In this document: piece by piece, positions 11,000 to 20,899 of the stretch
Position numbering within the stretch: position 1 is the first letter of the stretch
How the letters are laid out: each line of letters begins with the position of its first letter
Assembly (NCBI GenBank): GCA_964019165.1
Contig: OZ025271.1
Location: 6,303,570-6,367,569 of the forward strand
Direction of reading: 5' to 3'
DNA: 64,000 nt
From: Mastigias papua
Lineage: Eukaryota > Cnidaria > Scyphozoa > Rhizostomeae > Mastigiidae
Notes under the pieces: generated by a model
Told to the model about the DNA's origin: nothing
The model's database searches: none
What the model saw: only the letters and a program-made list of their open reading frames with translations
Position numbers and translations under genes: made by a program

Positions 11000-12027
11000 T
11001 TTTTTAATGCTGCTGGCCATTGATTCCTACTATTTAAATGAGCACGGCATTCTGTGTCACCTATGGACACCTGGCAAGCGTCGTATTCAGTCTTTGCGCT
11101 CTCAAGTTGTCATTCCTGCCGGTCTTCGCCGGGAAATTCCCATTGCCTGTCATGACGAGCCAACTGCCGGTCACCTCAGTGTTCTTAAAACGTATGAGAA
11201 GATTCGTTCTCTCCACTATTTGCATGGCATGTACTAAGATGTTGAGTATTGGGGTCTTTCGTGTATTGGCTGTGCTATAAAAAAGGCTCCTCGCGGTCGG
11301 AAAAGAGCCCCCCATTGACACCTAGTCCTGTGGAGGGAGCGTTTGATCGTGTAGCAATTGTTATCTTAGGCCCTTTTCCGCCAAGGCATGATGGAAATCG
11401 ATAGATAATTATCTTTACTGACTATTACACTCGTTGGCCTGAAGCGTTTGCCATGTCTTCGACTAAGACATCACGAATCGCTAACTTACTCGTCGATCAG
11501 ATTCTTGCTCGTCATGGTGCTCCTGGAACATTGTTATCTGACCGTGGTTCAAATTTTCTTGCTTCGATAGTCCACGAAGTTTGCAAACTTATCAATACCC
11601 GTCGCTTGTATAGAACGGCCTACCATCCACAGACTGATGGAACCGTTGAAAGGTTTAACAGTACTCTTGCTGAAGCATTGTCGATGTACGTTAGTACCAC
11701 TCAGAAAGATTGGGACCGTCATTTACCCCTCGTGCTTTTTGCTTATCGTGTTTCCCCTCATGCCTCTACCCAGGAGTCACCGTTCTACTTGCCATTCGGC
11801 CACGAGCTACATTTACCACTTGACGCTGCTTTGATTTTGCCGTCCTCCACGCTCTCTACGTCTGTCGCTGAGCATCGCGCCCGTATTGTGGAGAATCTGG
11901 GAAATGTTCGTAGCATTGTTCAATCTAATACTGAACTGGCTCAAATACGCATGATTGAACAGTACAATAGGCACAGTGGTCCATTCCCCTATGAAATCGG
12001 CTCGAAAGTCTGGGTGTATACTCCGGA
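11000..12027 (+). pseudogene. Ty3/Gypsy integrase, 5' part
   Basis: Plus-strand translation gives the integrase zinc-binding region: SYYLNEHGILCHLW, then CHDEPTAGHLSVLKTYEKI, then a stop inside HGMY.DVEYW and CIGCAIKKAPRG. The catalytic core follows, with TDYYTRWPEAF (first Asp, near 11420), LLSDRGSNF (second Asp, near 11540) and HPQTDGTVERFN (Glu, near 11648). The frame from 11453 to about 12030 is open. Upstream stops near 11235 and 11320 break the polyprotein, and the gag, protease and reverse transcriptase regions are missing. The coding sequence is then interrupted by a LINE and resumes at 13933. Confidence 0.9.
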
Positions 12028-13932
12028 AATTATTATTATTTATTATTATTATTCAATTTATTTAAAGTTGGCGCTACATAACTATGTACAATAAATATTA
12101 AAAACACTATACATGCTAATCCAAGCCAACTGCTAAAATGAGATATAAAGTACAATGGCATAAACCTAAATAAATAAGATAAAAAATACATGGTATAATA
12201 TTTTAAAGCAGAATAAAAAACACAGTATTGTAAAAATCCGAGCAGATTAAAAATCTGAAAATCGAGCTCCGGTTGTCATGGTATTACAAATATCCAAGCT
12301 GTGGAATAAAAGTCCTACATAGTCTGCATGTGCAGTCAGCGCCACTCCAGCTTTTAATCTCTTTCTTAAACTCAGTGATAGATTGAGCATTCCTTATGTG
12401 CTGAGGTAGGGATAGCCACAGGCGCTGTCCTCTATATTTGATGGTTTCAGATCCGTAACTTGTTGTTCTTACCCTTGGTAACAAAAATTCATTATTGTTT
12501 CTCAGATTATAAGTAACAATACGCTCACAGAAAATCTCTTTCATAAAATGGGGGTTCATGCTCTCCCTAGTTTTGAACATTTCAATCATAAGAATTTGCA
12601 GGTTCTTTGCATGAATACTAACTGAGTTATCTTTTCCTAGCAGGGTGTTAAAGTTAGATTCATAATCCTTGTATACGTTTCTTAGGGCCCTTTCATGTAT
12701 TCTATTAATTTTATTATTCAGGTGCCTACTGTGGAACATCCAGACTAATGGACAATATTGAAACTGGCTAATTACAAAGGCTCTCATTAAGATTTTTAGC
12801 TTATTAGTGTCCATGTATCCAGATACGCGAGCGAGGGCAGAAAGTTTGTTACCAGCCTTCTTACATAACGTACTGATATGCGTCTCAAAATTGAGTTTTT
12901 TGTCGATCACAACGCCTAGTAACTTTTCCTCTTCCGTATTTTCTATGACAGAATCTCCTACATTAACTGTGACCTGCTGATTAGAGTTTCTACCAAGTAT
13001 GAGTAAATGACATTTATCTGTATTTAGCTTCATAAAGTTATCAGTGAACCATTTTATAACAATATTTGAATCATTCTCCAACCTTGCAATTACATTATCA
13101 AGATTATTATCACATGTATATAAGGTTGTGTCATCAGCATAATTGCATATATCTGTATCCTGTATGGAGAGCAACAAGTCATTTATATAGATGTTAAAGA
13201 ACAGGGGACCAAGAACTGAGCCTTGTGGAACACCAAGAAACAGTTGTTTGAAGGCACTAAATGACCCATTAATCTTAACTCTCTGGTGCCTATTTTCTAA
13301 AAAGCTGTTAACGAGACGCAGTGCTTCACGGCTAAAACCATAAGCATTTAGCTTTGCTAAAAGGAGGTCATGTTTAATACAATCGAACGCTTTGGATAGG
13401 TCCATCAGGATTGCGCCAATATTCTCTCCATTGTCTAAGCTTGTTTTCCACTTTTCAAGCATTCGAACCAACGCGTGCTGAGCATTATACCCTTTACGAA
13501 AACCGCAAAGAAGTGCCGATAGATAAGGTCCCATATAATCAATAATTTGTTTACCCAGTATTCTCTCAAAAACCTTAGAAACGGTTGGCAAAACGCTCAC
13601 GGGTCTGTAATTTTCCTTCCTGGTTTTCTCCCCCGTTTTGTGAAGGGTAGTGACATCCGCTAGTTTCAATAAGTCCGGAAACGAACCATTTTGTACACAA
13701 TCATTGAAAATAAGCTGCAAAGATTCGGAGCAAATTTCAGAGCTGCTTTTCAGCACTTTTGCAGGTATATTTTTGAAGGTTGTTGCCTTTTTAGGATTAA
13801 GTCTCCCAATTTCAGTATGCATCAGTTCCAACGAAACCTTTTGGAATTTGAAAGACTCATCACTTTGAGCAAAATCCCGGATTCTCCTTATGCTTGGGTG
13901 GTTGGAATACTTGATTATAGTTATAGATTATA
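12028..13932 (-). mobile_element. LINE nested in the Gypsy integrase
   Basis: A non-LTR retrotransposon on the minus strand splits the Gypsy frame between the peptide ..KVWVYTPE and GLSRKLAHSYHGPYR. The ATT-rich stretch at 12028-12057 is its 3' tail. The 5' end is truncated near 13932, so the endonuclease part is absent. Nesting shows that the LINE is younger than the Gypsy insertion. Confidence 0.85.
12284..13831 (-). CDS. LINE reverse transcriptase (CR1/Jockey-like), 5'-truncated
   Basis: An open frame of about 515 codons without internal stops. Its first counted codon is TTG (13829-13831); the true ATG would lie in the missing 5' end or be the nearby ATG at 13820-13822. Motifs in order: NYRPVSVLPTVSKVFERI, ILMDLSKAFDCIKHDLLLAKL (motif A Asp), GVPQGSVLGPLFFNIYINDL (motif B) and NYADDTTLYT (motif C, YADD intact), then a thumb-like region ending RGQRLWLSLPQHIRNAQS. 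This is a complete catalytic reverse transcriptase domain in a 5'-truncated element. The motif style is that of CR1, Jockey and related LINEs. The clade is not resolved. Confidence 0.9.
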   Translation of the reverse strand: MELMHTEIGRLNPKKATTFKNIPAKVLKSSSEICSESLQLIFNDCVQNGSFPDLLKLADVTTLHKTGEKTRKENYRPVSVLPTVSKVFERILGKQIIDYMGPYLSALLCGFRKGYNAQHALVRMLEKWKTSLDNGENIGAILMDLSKAFDCIKHDLLLAKLNAYGFSREALRLVNSFLENRHQRVKINGSFSAFKQLFLGVPQGSVLGPLFFNIYINDLLLSIQDTDICNYADDTTLYTCDNNLDNVIARLENDSNIVIKWFTDNFMKLNTDKCHLLILGRNSNQQVTVNVGDSVIENTEEEKLLGVVIDKKLNFETHISTLCKKAGNKLSALARVSGYMDTNKLKILMRAFVISQFQYCPLVWMFHSRHLNNKINRIHERALRNVYKDYESNFNTLLGKDNSVSIHAKNLQILMIEMFKTRESMNPHFMKEIFCERIVTYNLRNNNEFLLPRVRTTSYGSETIKYRGQRLWLSLPQHIRNAQSITEFKKEIKSWSGADCTCRLCRTFIPQLGYL

Positions 13933-14290
13933 GGGGAAGGTTTGTCCCGAAAGTTGGCGCATAGCTATCATGGCCCCTATCGCATTGTGTCTAGGCTGTC
14001 GCATGTACACTCTAAGTTGCGTACTCTTGGTAATCGGCTCGTGAGCGTCCCTGTGCATGCCAATCGTATGAAGCCCTACATTTACCCCAATGTCCGCCTG
14101 ATCTCTGCACCACCTGCTCCGTTTCGCTACCTGATCTCGCCAATCATGATCTGCCAGTGCATGCCGACCCTGTGCATGCTCACGTACAGAGCCACCTATC
14201 TTGCGTTCAGAGGACTTCAATTCACCGATGTAATTGTTCCTGCCTAATCCTTCTAATGAGCCTGGAGGCTCAATCTCGGAGAGGGGAGTG
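13933..14290 (+). pseudogene. Ty3/Gypsy integrase C-terminal part
   Basis: Translation resumes as GLSRKLAHSYHGPYRIVSRL, then KLRTLGNRLVSVPVHANRMK. This is the post-core segment usual in Gypsy integrases, and it continues the frame broken at 12027. After about 14080 the sequence drifts and several frames close. A purine-rich run (GGAGAGGGGAGTG, 14279-14290) directly precedes the LTR and is the likely polypurine tract. Confidence 0.85.
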
Positions 14291-14291
14291 A

Positions 14292-14725
14292 TGTTGAACT
14301 ATCATACAGACATTGAGACATCGAACGATTTAAAATGAACCTTTCGATCATACGAGGTCATACTTCGAACTTTTGTTCTATCTGCTGATTATAAGGAAAA
14401 TGCTGCGCTAGAACATTATAGACCTTTAATTCGCTTTTGATTGGACACCTTCTTGATCGTGTGTTATATTCTTATTTTTATTGGCTTATAAATAATGCTG
14501 GGGCATGCCCCATGGTTGGCATAAAATATGTTAAAGTGTAGTATTTAGTTAGTGACGGAAATCAGCTGAACAAGTCCTAAGTATTAGAAAGCTACAGTGT
14601 CTTTCCAGTTTCTGCTGCCGCGCTGTTACGAGTCGTACTGAGGTCGTAAGTGTTTCCACTTTTATTTTACGTAGACCTCTTAAAGAGCGTGTTAGTTGGA
14701 ACTTATAATACTTTGTCGTTTAACA
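14292..14725 (+). repeat. Gypsy 3' LTR (putative)
   Basis: It starts TGTTGAACTATCATACA immediately after a polypurine tract and ends TTTAACA, with TG..CA borders and a length of 434 bases. TATAAATA near 14487 is a plausible internal promoter. The 5' LTR is not in the window or is lost, so the borders cannot be confirmed by comparison. Confidence 0.65.
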
Positions 14726-15332
14726 CTATATCCAGGACGGTAGACCATATGTAGAGATTCTACTTCCTTCTGACTCTTATTATAGTATAACGCAGAAATG
14801 ACTCAAATAAAAAGACGAGTTTATAGCAATCATGTATTACTCTTGAACGTCTACCAAGAAAGTGCCGAGTCACAATCGTGTAGGTTACTAATAGCGAACT
14901 ACATTACTCAACTTTTCCCAAATATAATGCTTTTAGTAAATAAACGAAATTTTCCAACGAGAGTTTAGCTATGACGCAATTTACGTTTCTAGAATCTTCA
15001 CAACGACTAATAGTATTTTTGCTCACTAAGCACTAAGTAATGCATAAAGTTTAGTAGCTGCGCTGCGCCTTCGCGGTGGAATCAGCACAATGTGCTAGTG
15101 GACAAAAGACAAAAACACTAAAACTACGTCCAAACAAACAAGGAAAACACAGCAGAACAAAAGCCTGAATTGAAATTAAAGCACAAATCAATACGCAAGT
15201 GAATACAACAACAGAAATTCAAGTTCGGCTTGAATGCCGTTACCAGCAGTGTATAGACAACGTAAACTAATGATTCGAAGTGTTGCCCAATGCTGACTCA
15301 AGGAGGCCATCATATGTAATAGGGAATACAAA
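14726..15332. other. Spacer upstream of family gene 3
   Basis: AT-rich, with no supported coding region. It should contain the promoter of the gene starting at 15333. I see no convincing TATA box near the start. Confidence 0.4.
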
Positions 15333-16427
15333 ATGTTGCCAAAAACTAAGAAGGTCTTTCAGTCTGGCAAGATAGAGATGAAGAAGGGTTTTGTCGCCTT
15401 GGTCGTCCTGCAATTCCTCATTATTACAGGATGGTACACGTTCACAAGCATTTCAACAGACAATAAACTAAAGGTGCTGCCAGATATACTTCCAGCTTTG
15501 GACACTGAAGATGTAAATCGTAGAGAATTAAGAAGTGTCCTCCTGACTGACGGAAAGGAACAGGGTATATTTACCTACCTTGTTTATAGGCCAAGTATTA
15601 ATTTGAACAGAGCAACAGTTCTCCTTCATGGTTGTACACAGAATGCACATAACGATGATCAGATTCAAGTTATCACAGGGTTTATTGATTATATAAGGAA
15701 CGAGAAATATCGACAAACTATTGCACATCTCTTGAATGATACCAACTTTCCTAAAGATTTCGTAGAGATTAGACAGATGGAAGTATTGGGCGTTTTACAG
15801 GATAATTTACAACACCCAAGTATTGGACGAATACACATATTGGTGTGGGATAAAGAGACAGCGGAATACATAAAATCTTTACCATTGAAAAACAGTGAAA
15901 AACTGATACTGCGGGTTATTGGGAAAGATGTTGGAGTAAAAGAGCTACTGCTGTATGCATCTGAGTGCCTTGCTAATAAAGTTGTAGCGCTTGCCCATCA
16001 AGACAATAAATTCGGAAAAGGTTGGGATAACACAGAATATCACCGTGTCCTTACAGGAGTCAACGATACTATGTATGCATTGACAAGGCATACCCCTGTT
16101 GAGTCAAACTGTACATGGCTGCGACACAGTGCTAATTGTGATGATGGTGCTTCCTACATAGGTAGCCATGATGTTTTTGTTTTTCGTGCCAAAAAATGGA
16201 CTGCAGATTTACTCAATGACTTGAATACAGTTAGTCCGAATTATTCAGGAATGGAGAATCTTCTTCTTTGGCTGTTCAACGTTAAGTTGAAGTATAGAGT
16301 TATGAATCCATGTAAGAGGCTGTTTGTTCATCATCATCATTGTGTTCTTATACGAGGACAAAATAGGCCAAGAGTAAATGGTGGTGGCAAAAGCCTGACA
16401 GTCGGATTTACTGACAAATTCTCTTAA
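15333..16427 (+). CDS. Type II membrane protein, glycosyltransferase-like family (copy 3)
   Basis: A single-exon frame of 364 aa. The first ATG gives MLPKTKKVFQSGKIEMKK. A second ATG 15 codons on lines up with the MKK start of the paralogs. I keep the upstream ATG, but the inner one may be used. The membrane segment follows (residues about 19-37). Motifs shared with the paralogs: LVWDKETAEYIKSL, LLLYASEC, HQDNKFGKGWD, ALTRHTPVESNC, GSHDVFVF, GMENLLLWLF and HHHHC. Differences include AHQDN for TNQDN and an extra residue in TGVNDTMYAL. The downstream flank matches that of the pseudogene at 506-2095, so this is the intact member of that duplicated pair. The function is inferred as for the copy at 6577. 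Confidence 0.8.
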   Translation: MLPKTKKVFQSGKIEMKKGFVALVVLQFLIITGWYTFTSISTDNKLKVLPDILPALDTEDVNRRELRSVLLTDGKEQGIFTYLVYRPSINLNRATVLLHGCTQNAHNDDQIQVITGFIDYIRNEKYRQTIAHLLNDTNFPKDFVEIRQMEVLGVLQDNLQHPSIGRIHILVWDKETAEYIKSLPLKNSEKLILRVIGKDVGVKELLLYASECLANKVVALAHQDNKFGKGWDNTEYHRVLTGVNDTMYALTRHTPVESNCTWLRHSANCDDGASYIGSHDVFVFRAKKWTADLLNDLNTVSPNYSGMENLLLWLFNVKLKYRVMNPCKRLFVHHHHCVLIRGQNRPRVNGGGKSLTVGFTDKFS

Positions 16428-16544
16428 GGTTTCACATAATCTATTTACTTTATATTAGATCGCTTGACTTGCCTCCAACACGCATCAGAAATACCATATA
16501 ATCCTGAATATAGGCCCTCCCAATATAAGTCCCCGAATATGTTT

Positions 16545-17990
16545 CCGCTTTTTTGCAACTATAGTGAAATTATGCAAAATTAAATTGAAATAGAACAAAC
16601 TTAAGCTCTACTTAGTTAAAACACAATTTCAAATAGAAAAGAATTCTGCAAGATTGACAGGGTTCTTTTTAGTTATTCCAGCGAATTGAAACCCTGAATG
16701 GGAAACCCTTCTCGCTAATTGATATACGCTATATGGGTAAATTAAAGTGTTTTTCTTTTGAATTCATAACGACTCTTTCTAAACACTGGCTTCGTCTTGT
16801 GAAAAAGTTTGCGAACATGAAGAAGCTGAGCCATTTAAGGATTCACAAATTTCACACTATAATAACCTGCCTTAGGAGGCAAACAAAAGATAAACAATCT
16901 GCCATTAGAATTCAACGTTTCAATTGATTTCTTGAACCTAGCTTTTATTTTTGTTGTGCATGCAAAGTGAATGTTCTTAAGTGATAGCTTTGTTTCCAGT
17001 ATCAATCCGGCAGGTCTCGGATAATCACAAAAAGTCACGAAACACCACGAAAAACCACAACAAAACGCAATCAAGTCACAGAAGAATAACGAAAATCGCA
17101 TTACCAGTTACAAAAACTCGCCAAAATCCTTTGGGACTTTTTGTAGAAGCAGCTTTTCAGATGTACTTTTCTAGTTCTTCAGATGTACTTTTCTAGTTCA
17201 TCCTGCCTGTAATTCTCAAATGCTTCTCTTAATTTTTGCATGACTTGATCCTAGTGCTTTTTGTATACTTCCTTCTCATAAAATATGTAAGTCTATTGTT
17301 TTAGCCAGTTGTAAAATCCCTCCATCTAACTTTCTCCATATCTGTAAGGCATGAAATTCAGAAAGCAGACACACTGATAGGTATATACAGAACGTGATAA
17401 TCAATATAAATATTTACGTATGAAGGAACTGCTAATGTGAATGTACAACGAGTCTAACAAGAACTTAAAACGTGAACGTGTAACAGGAGCGTGTAACAAG
17501 AACGTGAAACGTGATACACATTTTGTTTTATAAGAATAACTTATTTTTCGCAGAGCCTTAATACTCTTAACTCTCAAAAGTCTATGAATCTGAGCCTAAG
17601 AATGTTCTTAAGTTATTTAGCGATTTTAGGCATTAATACTCGTATACACTATGACCCTATAGGAAAAAGGGGATGTAACGGTCACTCCTCGCAGAGTTCC
17701 CCAGGAGTCACATCATAGCATAATAATTTTCAGACTCACTCTTGTTTTGTTCTCTAAAGAAAAGGGAAATAAGGGGAAAATCTCAGCCTTGATGAAACTT
17801 GAATCTTTTGTTATTCTTAAATTAATCTTAAACTGTAAGCAATTTCAGCCTTGTTAGTCTTATAGACTTTCGTATAAAAAACTGTGTACTAAAGCATAGC
17901 TCACAATAAGGAGAGTTCTGTGACTATACATCTCGCAATTTGTGTGTCTTAACTGTGGCGTAGACAGAAGGGATAGGGGGGGGAGCGAGA
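16545..17990. repeat. Duplicated block, second copy
   Basis: Matches 3637-5900 in order and orientation, without the 744-base LINE fragment and without about 100 bases of the A-rich repeat. It ends in the same G-rich run after TGTGGCGTAGACAGA. It holds no gene; short frames inside it differ between the copies. Confidence 0.85.
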
Positions 17991-18623
17991 AAACTCTTAA
18001 TTTGAACAATCTTCCCCAATTGTTAACTTTTGAAATTTTCTCCACCCCTCTTGCTTATTTTAGCGCCCAATTTATTAATTTTTAAGATTTTTCTGTGATT
18101 TTGAAGATATTGAATTACTTTATTCAGTATTACTTTCTCCTTTATATGAAACGTGACTCAAGACCTAGTGGTTTCTTAATTTTCGGCCACATTTCAGTTA
18201 TGTAAAACAAAACGTAAAACACTGTCTTTTGGTAGTTCCCATAATGCTTAGCACATAAAACATACTGAAGTGGAAGCTTGTTTAAATCCATGGTGGAAAA
18301 GATGGATATCTGAAACTGTTAAAGATGGCACAGAAACTTCTAAGGTTTCTCGACTCTATTCTTGCAGTTCTAAAAGTTGGAAAAACTTCAATGTGTCGAT
18401 TACAAGGTTTCTTATAAAAAATTGTGTACCTCAGGAACTTATCAATTTTGAAATATTTTTACAATTGTAAATAGCCAAGAATTAAGAAGCAGAATTCACC
18501 CAAATTGTGTGCATTTTGTTGTCACAAGTGGTTCATTAGCGGGTTCCGTCGAAACTCATAGTGTCCACATCACATCGTAATCCATAGTTTGTCTCCTCCA
18601 AACACTTACGCTATAACGTCTAA
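17991..18623. other. Gene-free spacer
   Basis: No supported gene. A 66-codon frame at 18270-18470 has no recognisable motif and no support. Confidence 0.45.
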
Positions 18624-18786
18624 GGGACTGTTCAATAATTACGTCACGCTTAGGGGGTTGGTAGTTCTCATAGAGATCTCTATGGTAGTTCTACATGTTT
18701 TTCGTGATTCAGAGCGTGACGCTGGGAGGGGGGATAGGTGGTTTAAAAATGGCAATTTTAGCGTGATGTAATTATTGAACAGTTCC
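18624..18786. mobile_element. MITE with 22-base TIRs and TAA target site
   Basis: The left end GGGACTGTTCAATAATTACG and the right end CGTGATGTAATTATTGAACA..GTTCC are inverted copies. TAA flanks both sides (18621-18623 and 18787-18789), as for PIF/Harbinger elements. The length is 163 bases with no coding capacity. A relative lies at 44429-44585. Confidence 0.75.
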
Positions 18787-19004
18787 TAAATATAAGAAAG
18801 TGCGGCATATATTTGTTAAAATAGTTCCTATTCGTGTAGCTATTGTTATGCGTAATACTATTTCAATATTTTTCTGCATATTATTACTTCAATTCAATTC
18901 AGTCTCTATATGAATTAGAACGAAAGATTTACTCACCTATCCGCGGAGTTCAGGAAATCTTTCCGCAGGGGGAAGCGATTGTAACCAATCTTCTCACGCT
19001 AGCT

Positions 19005-19260
19005 CTGAGGCGAAAATATCCCGACTTGAGTAGTATATGTCGTTCTGTTGCGCTAGTCCGCAAAATATATCTACATTGAAGTTTGTTACAGTTGCAATTT
19101 AGGACTGGGCACTAAGTTAAACCGTTGGTAGTTTTCGTGACCATGTGCTTCTAAGATAACGATGGATCAAGAGTGAGAAAGCGTGAGTTTTAAGAAATAT
19201 AGTGAGGGTGTATCGAAACAATTTACAAATTCGGTACATTTATGGCGACCACGAAGGGAC
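19005..19260 (+). repeat. BEL/Pao 5' LTR end and primer binding site
   Basis: The stretch 19087-19238 (GTTACAGTTGCAATTTAGGA to GGTACA) matches the end of the LTR at 31225-31381, which fixes the LTR end at 19238. The start near 19005 is a guess, based on a weak match of the CCCGACTTGAGTAGTATATG piece to 25750-25790. TGGCGACCACGAAGGGAC at 19243-19260, four bases past the LTR, is the likely tRNA primer binding site. Confidence 0.65.
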
Positions 19261-19326
19261 AAGCTAAAAACAAGATAAGAGACAGAAGGGGGCACCAGTT
19301 TCACTTCAGGTAAGTTGGGCTTAGAG

Positions 19327-20590
19327 ATGTCAGGCGAAGAAGACATCGGGAAGGAAATTGTCAAATTGAAATACTTTGCTGATCAAACATACGAGTTGTT
19401 TGAAGGTAAGGATTTCAAAGAGATTGAGGTTGTAGTTTTTAAATTGGAAGAAATTCATGGGAAAATCTCAAATCTGCTTCTGCAACTTGAAGAAATGAAT
19501 ATAGAGGCAGGAAAGTTAGCTAGAGCAGTAAGGCAATGGAAAAAGGAGACAAGATAAAAGTTTCTAAGACAACTTCATGATAAGGAAAGGCTCAGTATAG
19601 CACTGACAGAGAAAGAAAAGCAAGATAAGGAAGAAGAAAACAGATGAAAAGACAGGCTACAGGCAGAGTTTGAAAGAATGCTAAGTAAAGAAAAGTATGA
19701 AAGAGAACAACAGATATTAGAGCACAAAATGAAAGCTGAGCTGAGATTAACTGAAAGGAAGTTAGAGCTAGAAGCTGAAGCAAGATCAACATACTCAAAA
19801 CTACATGAGCTAGAGTTACACAGTTTAAAGGGACTAGGCTAGATTGGGTGAGATTTGAAAACATGTCTACAACTCAAGTATTGAACAAGGGGTTCAGTGA
19901 TGAGATCAAATTTGGTTATTTGCTTGAAATGGTGAATTCAAACGTGAGAGAACAAATTGCCAATTTAAAGCCAGGTAGAGAAGGCCTCAAAATTGCATGG
20001 AATAGATTAAAGAAAGAATTTGGACAAAAGCAAACAATTATTAACACTCACATTGAGGAAGTTGTTAATTTGCCAGCAATAAGATCAACAAGTTACATAA
20101 AAATTCAAGATTTCTTTGAGAAGCTAAGCAAAACCTATGATGCCCTTTCAAAATTATGAGAAAAGGAAGTACTGAAAGGTTTTGTGATGACAACCTTAAT
20201 TAAGCTGCATGCCATAAAGTCAGATTTAGTGAGAACAGGGGAGCTATGGGAAACATGACAAATGCACAACCTAATTGATAGTATTTATGCATGGTTGAGA
20301 AGAAACAAAGTAGATGAATCAGCAAAGGAAGCTGGGAGAAAAGAAAAACATTGGTTTACTGGAGATGCAAGCAAAGAGAGGAGAAAACCAAAGTGCATTT
20401 ACTGTGATACAGAGCATTGGTCAGACAAGTGTGACAAATATGAAAGAATTGAGGAAAGAAAATAACATTTCAGAGAAAATAAACTTTGTTTTAGTTGTGG
20501 TAAGAAAGGACACAGAGAAAACAAATGCTTCAGTGGAGGATTCTATCACTGCAAAGCAAAACGCCACTCTAGCTTACTGTGACAAAGGAG
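19327..20590 (+). pseudogene. BEL element 1 gag with zinc knuckles
   Basis: Begins MSGEEDIGKEIVKLKYFADQ, then a long Glu/Lys-rich coiled coil (to about 19800) with stops at 19555 and 19645. A gag core follows (VREQIANLKPGREGLKIAW, near 19950-20010). Two zinc knuckles are visible: CIYCDTEHWSDKC near 20395 and, after one stop at about 20463, CFSCGKKGHRENKC near 20487. At least four stops break the frame. Confidence 0.85.
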
Positions 20591-20599
20591 GTAAAGGCT

Positions 20600-20752
20600 C
20601 TGAGTTTACAGGTTTTTCACAATCCGTTGAAGAGACCCTTTCCCCTATAATACCTGTAGTGTCAAATGGTAAGATATTGTGGGGATTTTTACACAGTGGC
20701 TCTGGAAGAAATTTTATATCAACTGATGTAATCAAGATGCTAAAGCTAAGAT
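20600..20752 (+). pseudogene. BEL element 1 protease, active site lost
   Basis: The segment ILWGFLHSGSGRNFISTDVI aligns with the retropepsin active-site region of BEL elements, where element 2 reads LLDTGSGNSYASSALLELI. The catalytic Asp is replaced by His (HSGSG), so this protease cannot act. Confidence 0.75.
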
Positions 20753-20899
20753 GAATCAGATATGAAACAAGAAGTATACTGACAGTGAATGGGACAAGAA
20801 AGCAATCAATGCCAGTGTACAAAGTGATTTTTGAAGTCAGTAAACAAGAAAGAAGTTGAAGAAAGAAGTGACAGGATTTTACAAACTTAAAAGATTTTA

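Noticed and set aside
16733..17196. Small frames in the duplicated block
   Set aside because: Their frames are not preserved in the matching block at 3830-5100.
18270..18470. 66-codon plus-strand frame
   Set aside because: No recognisable motif, no splice or promoter context and no second copy to compare.
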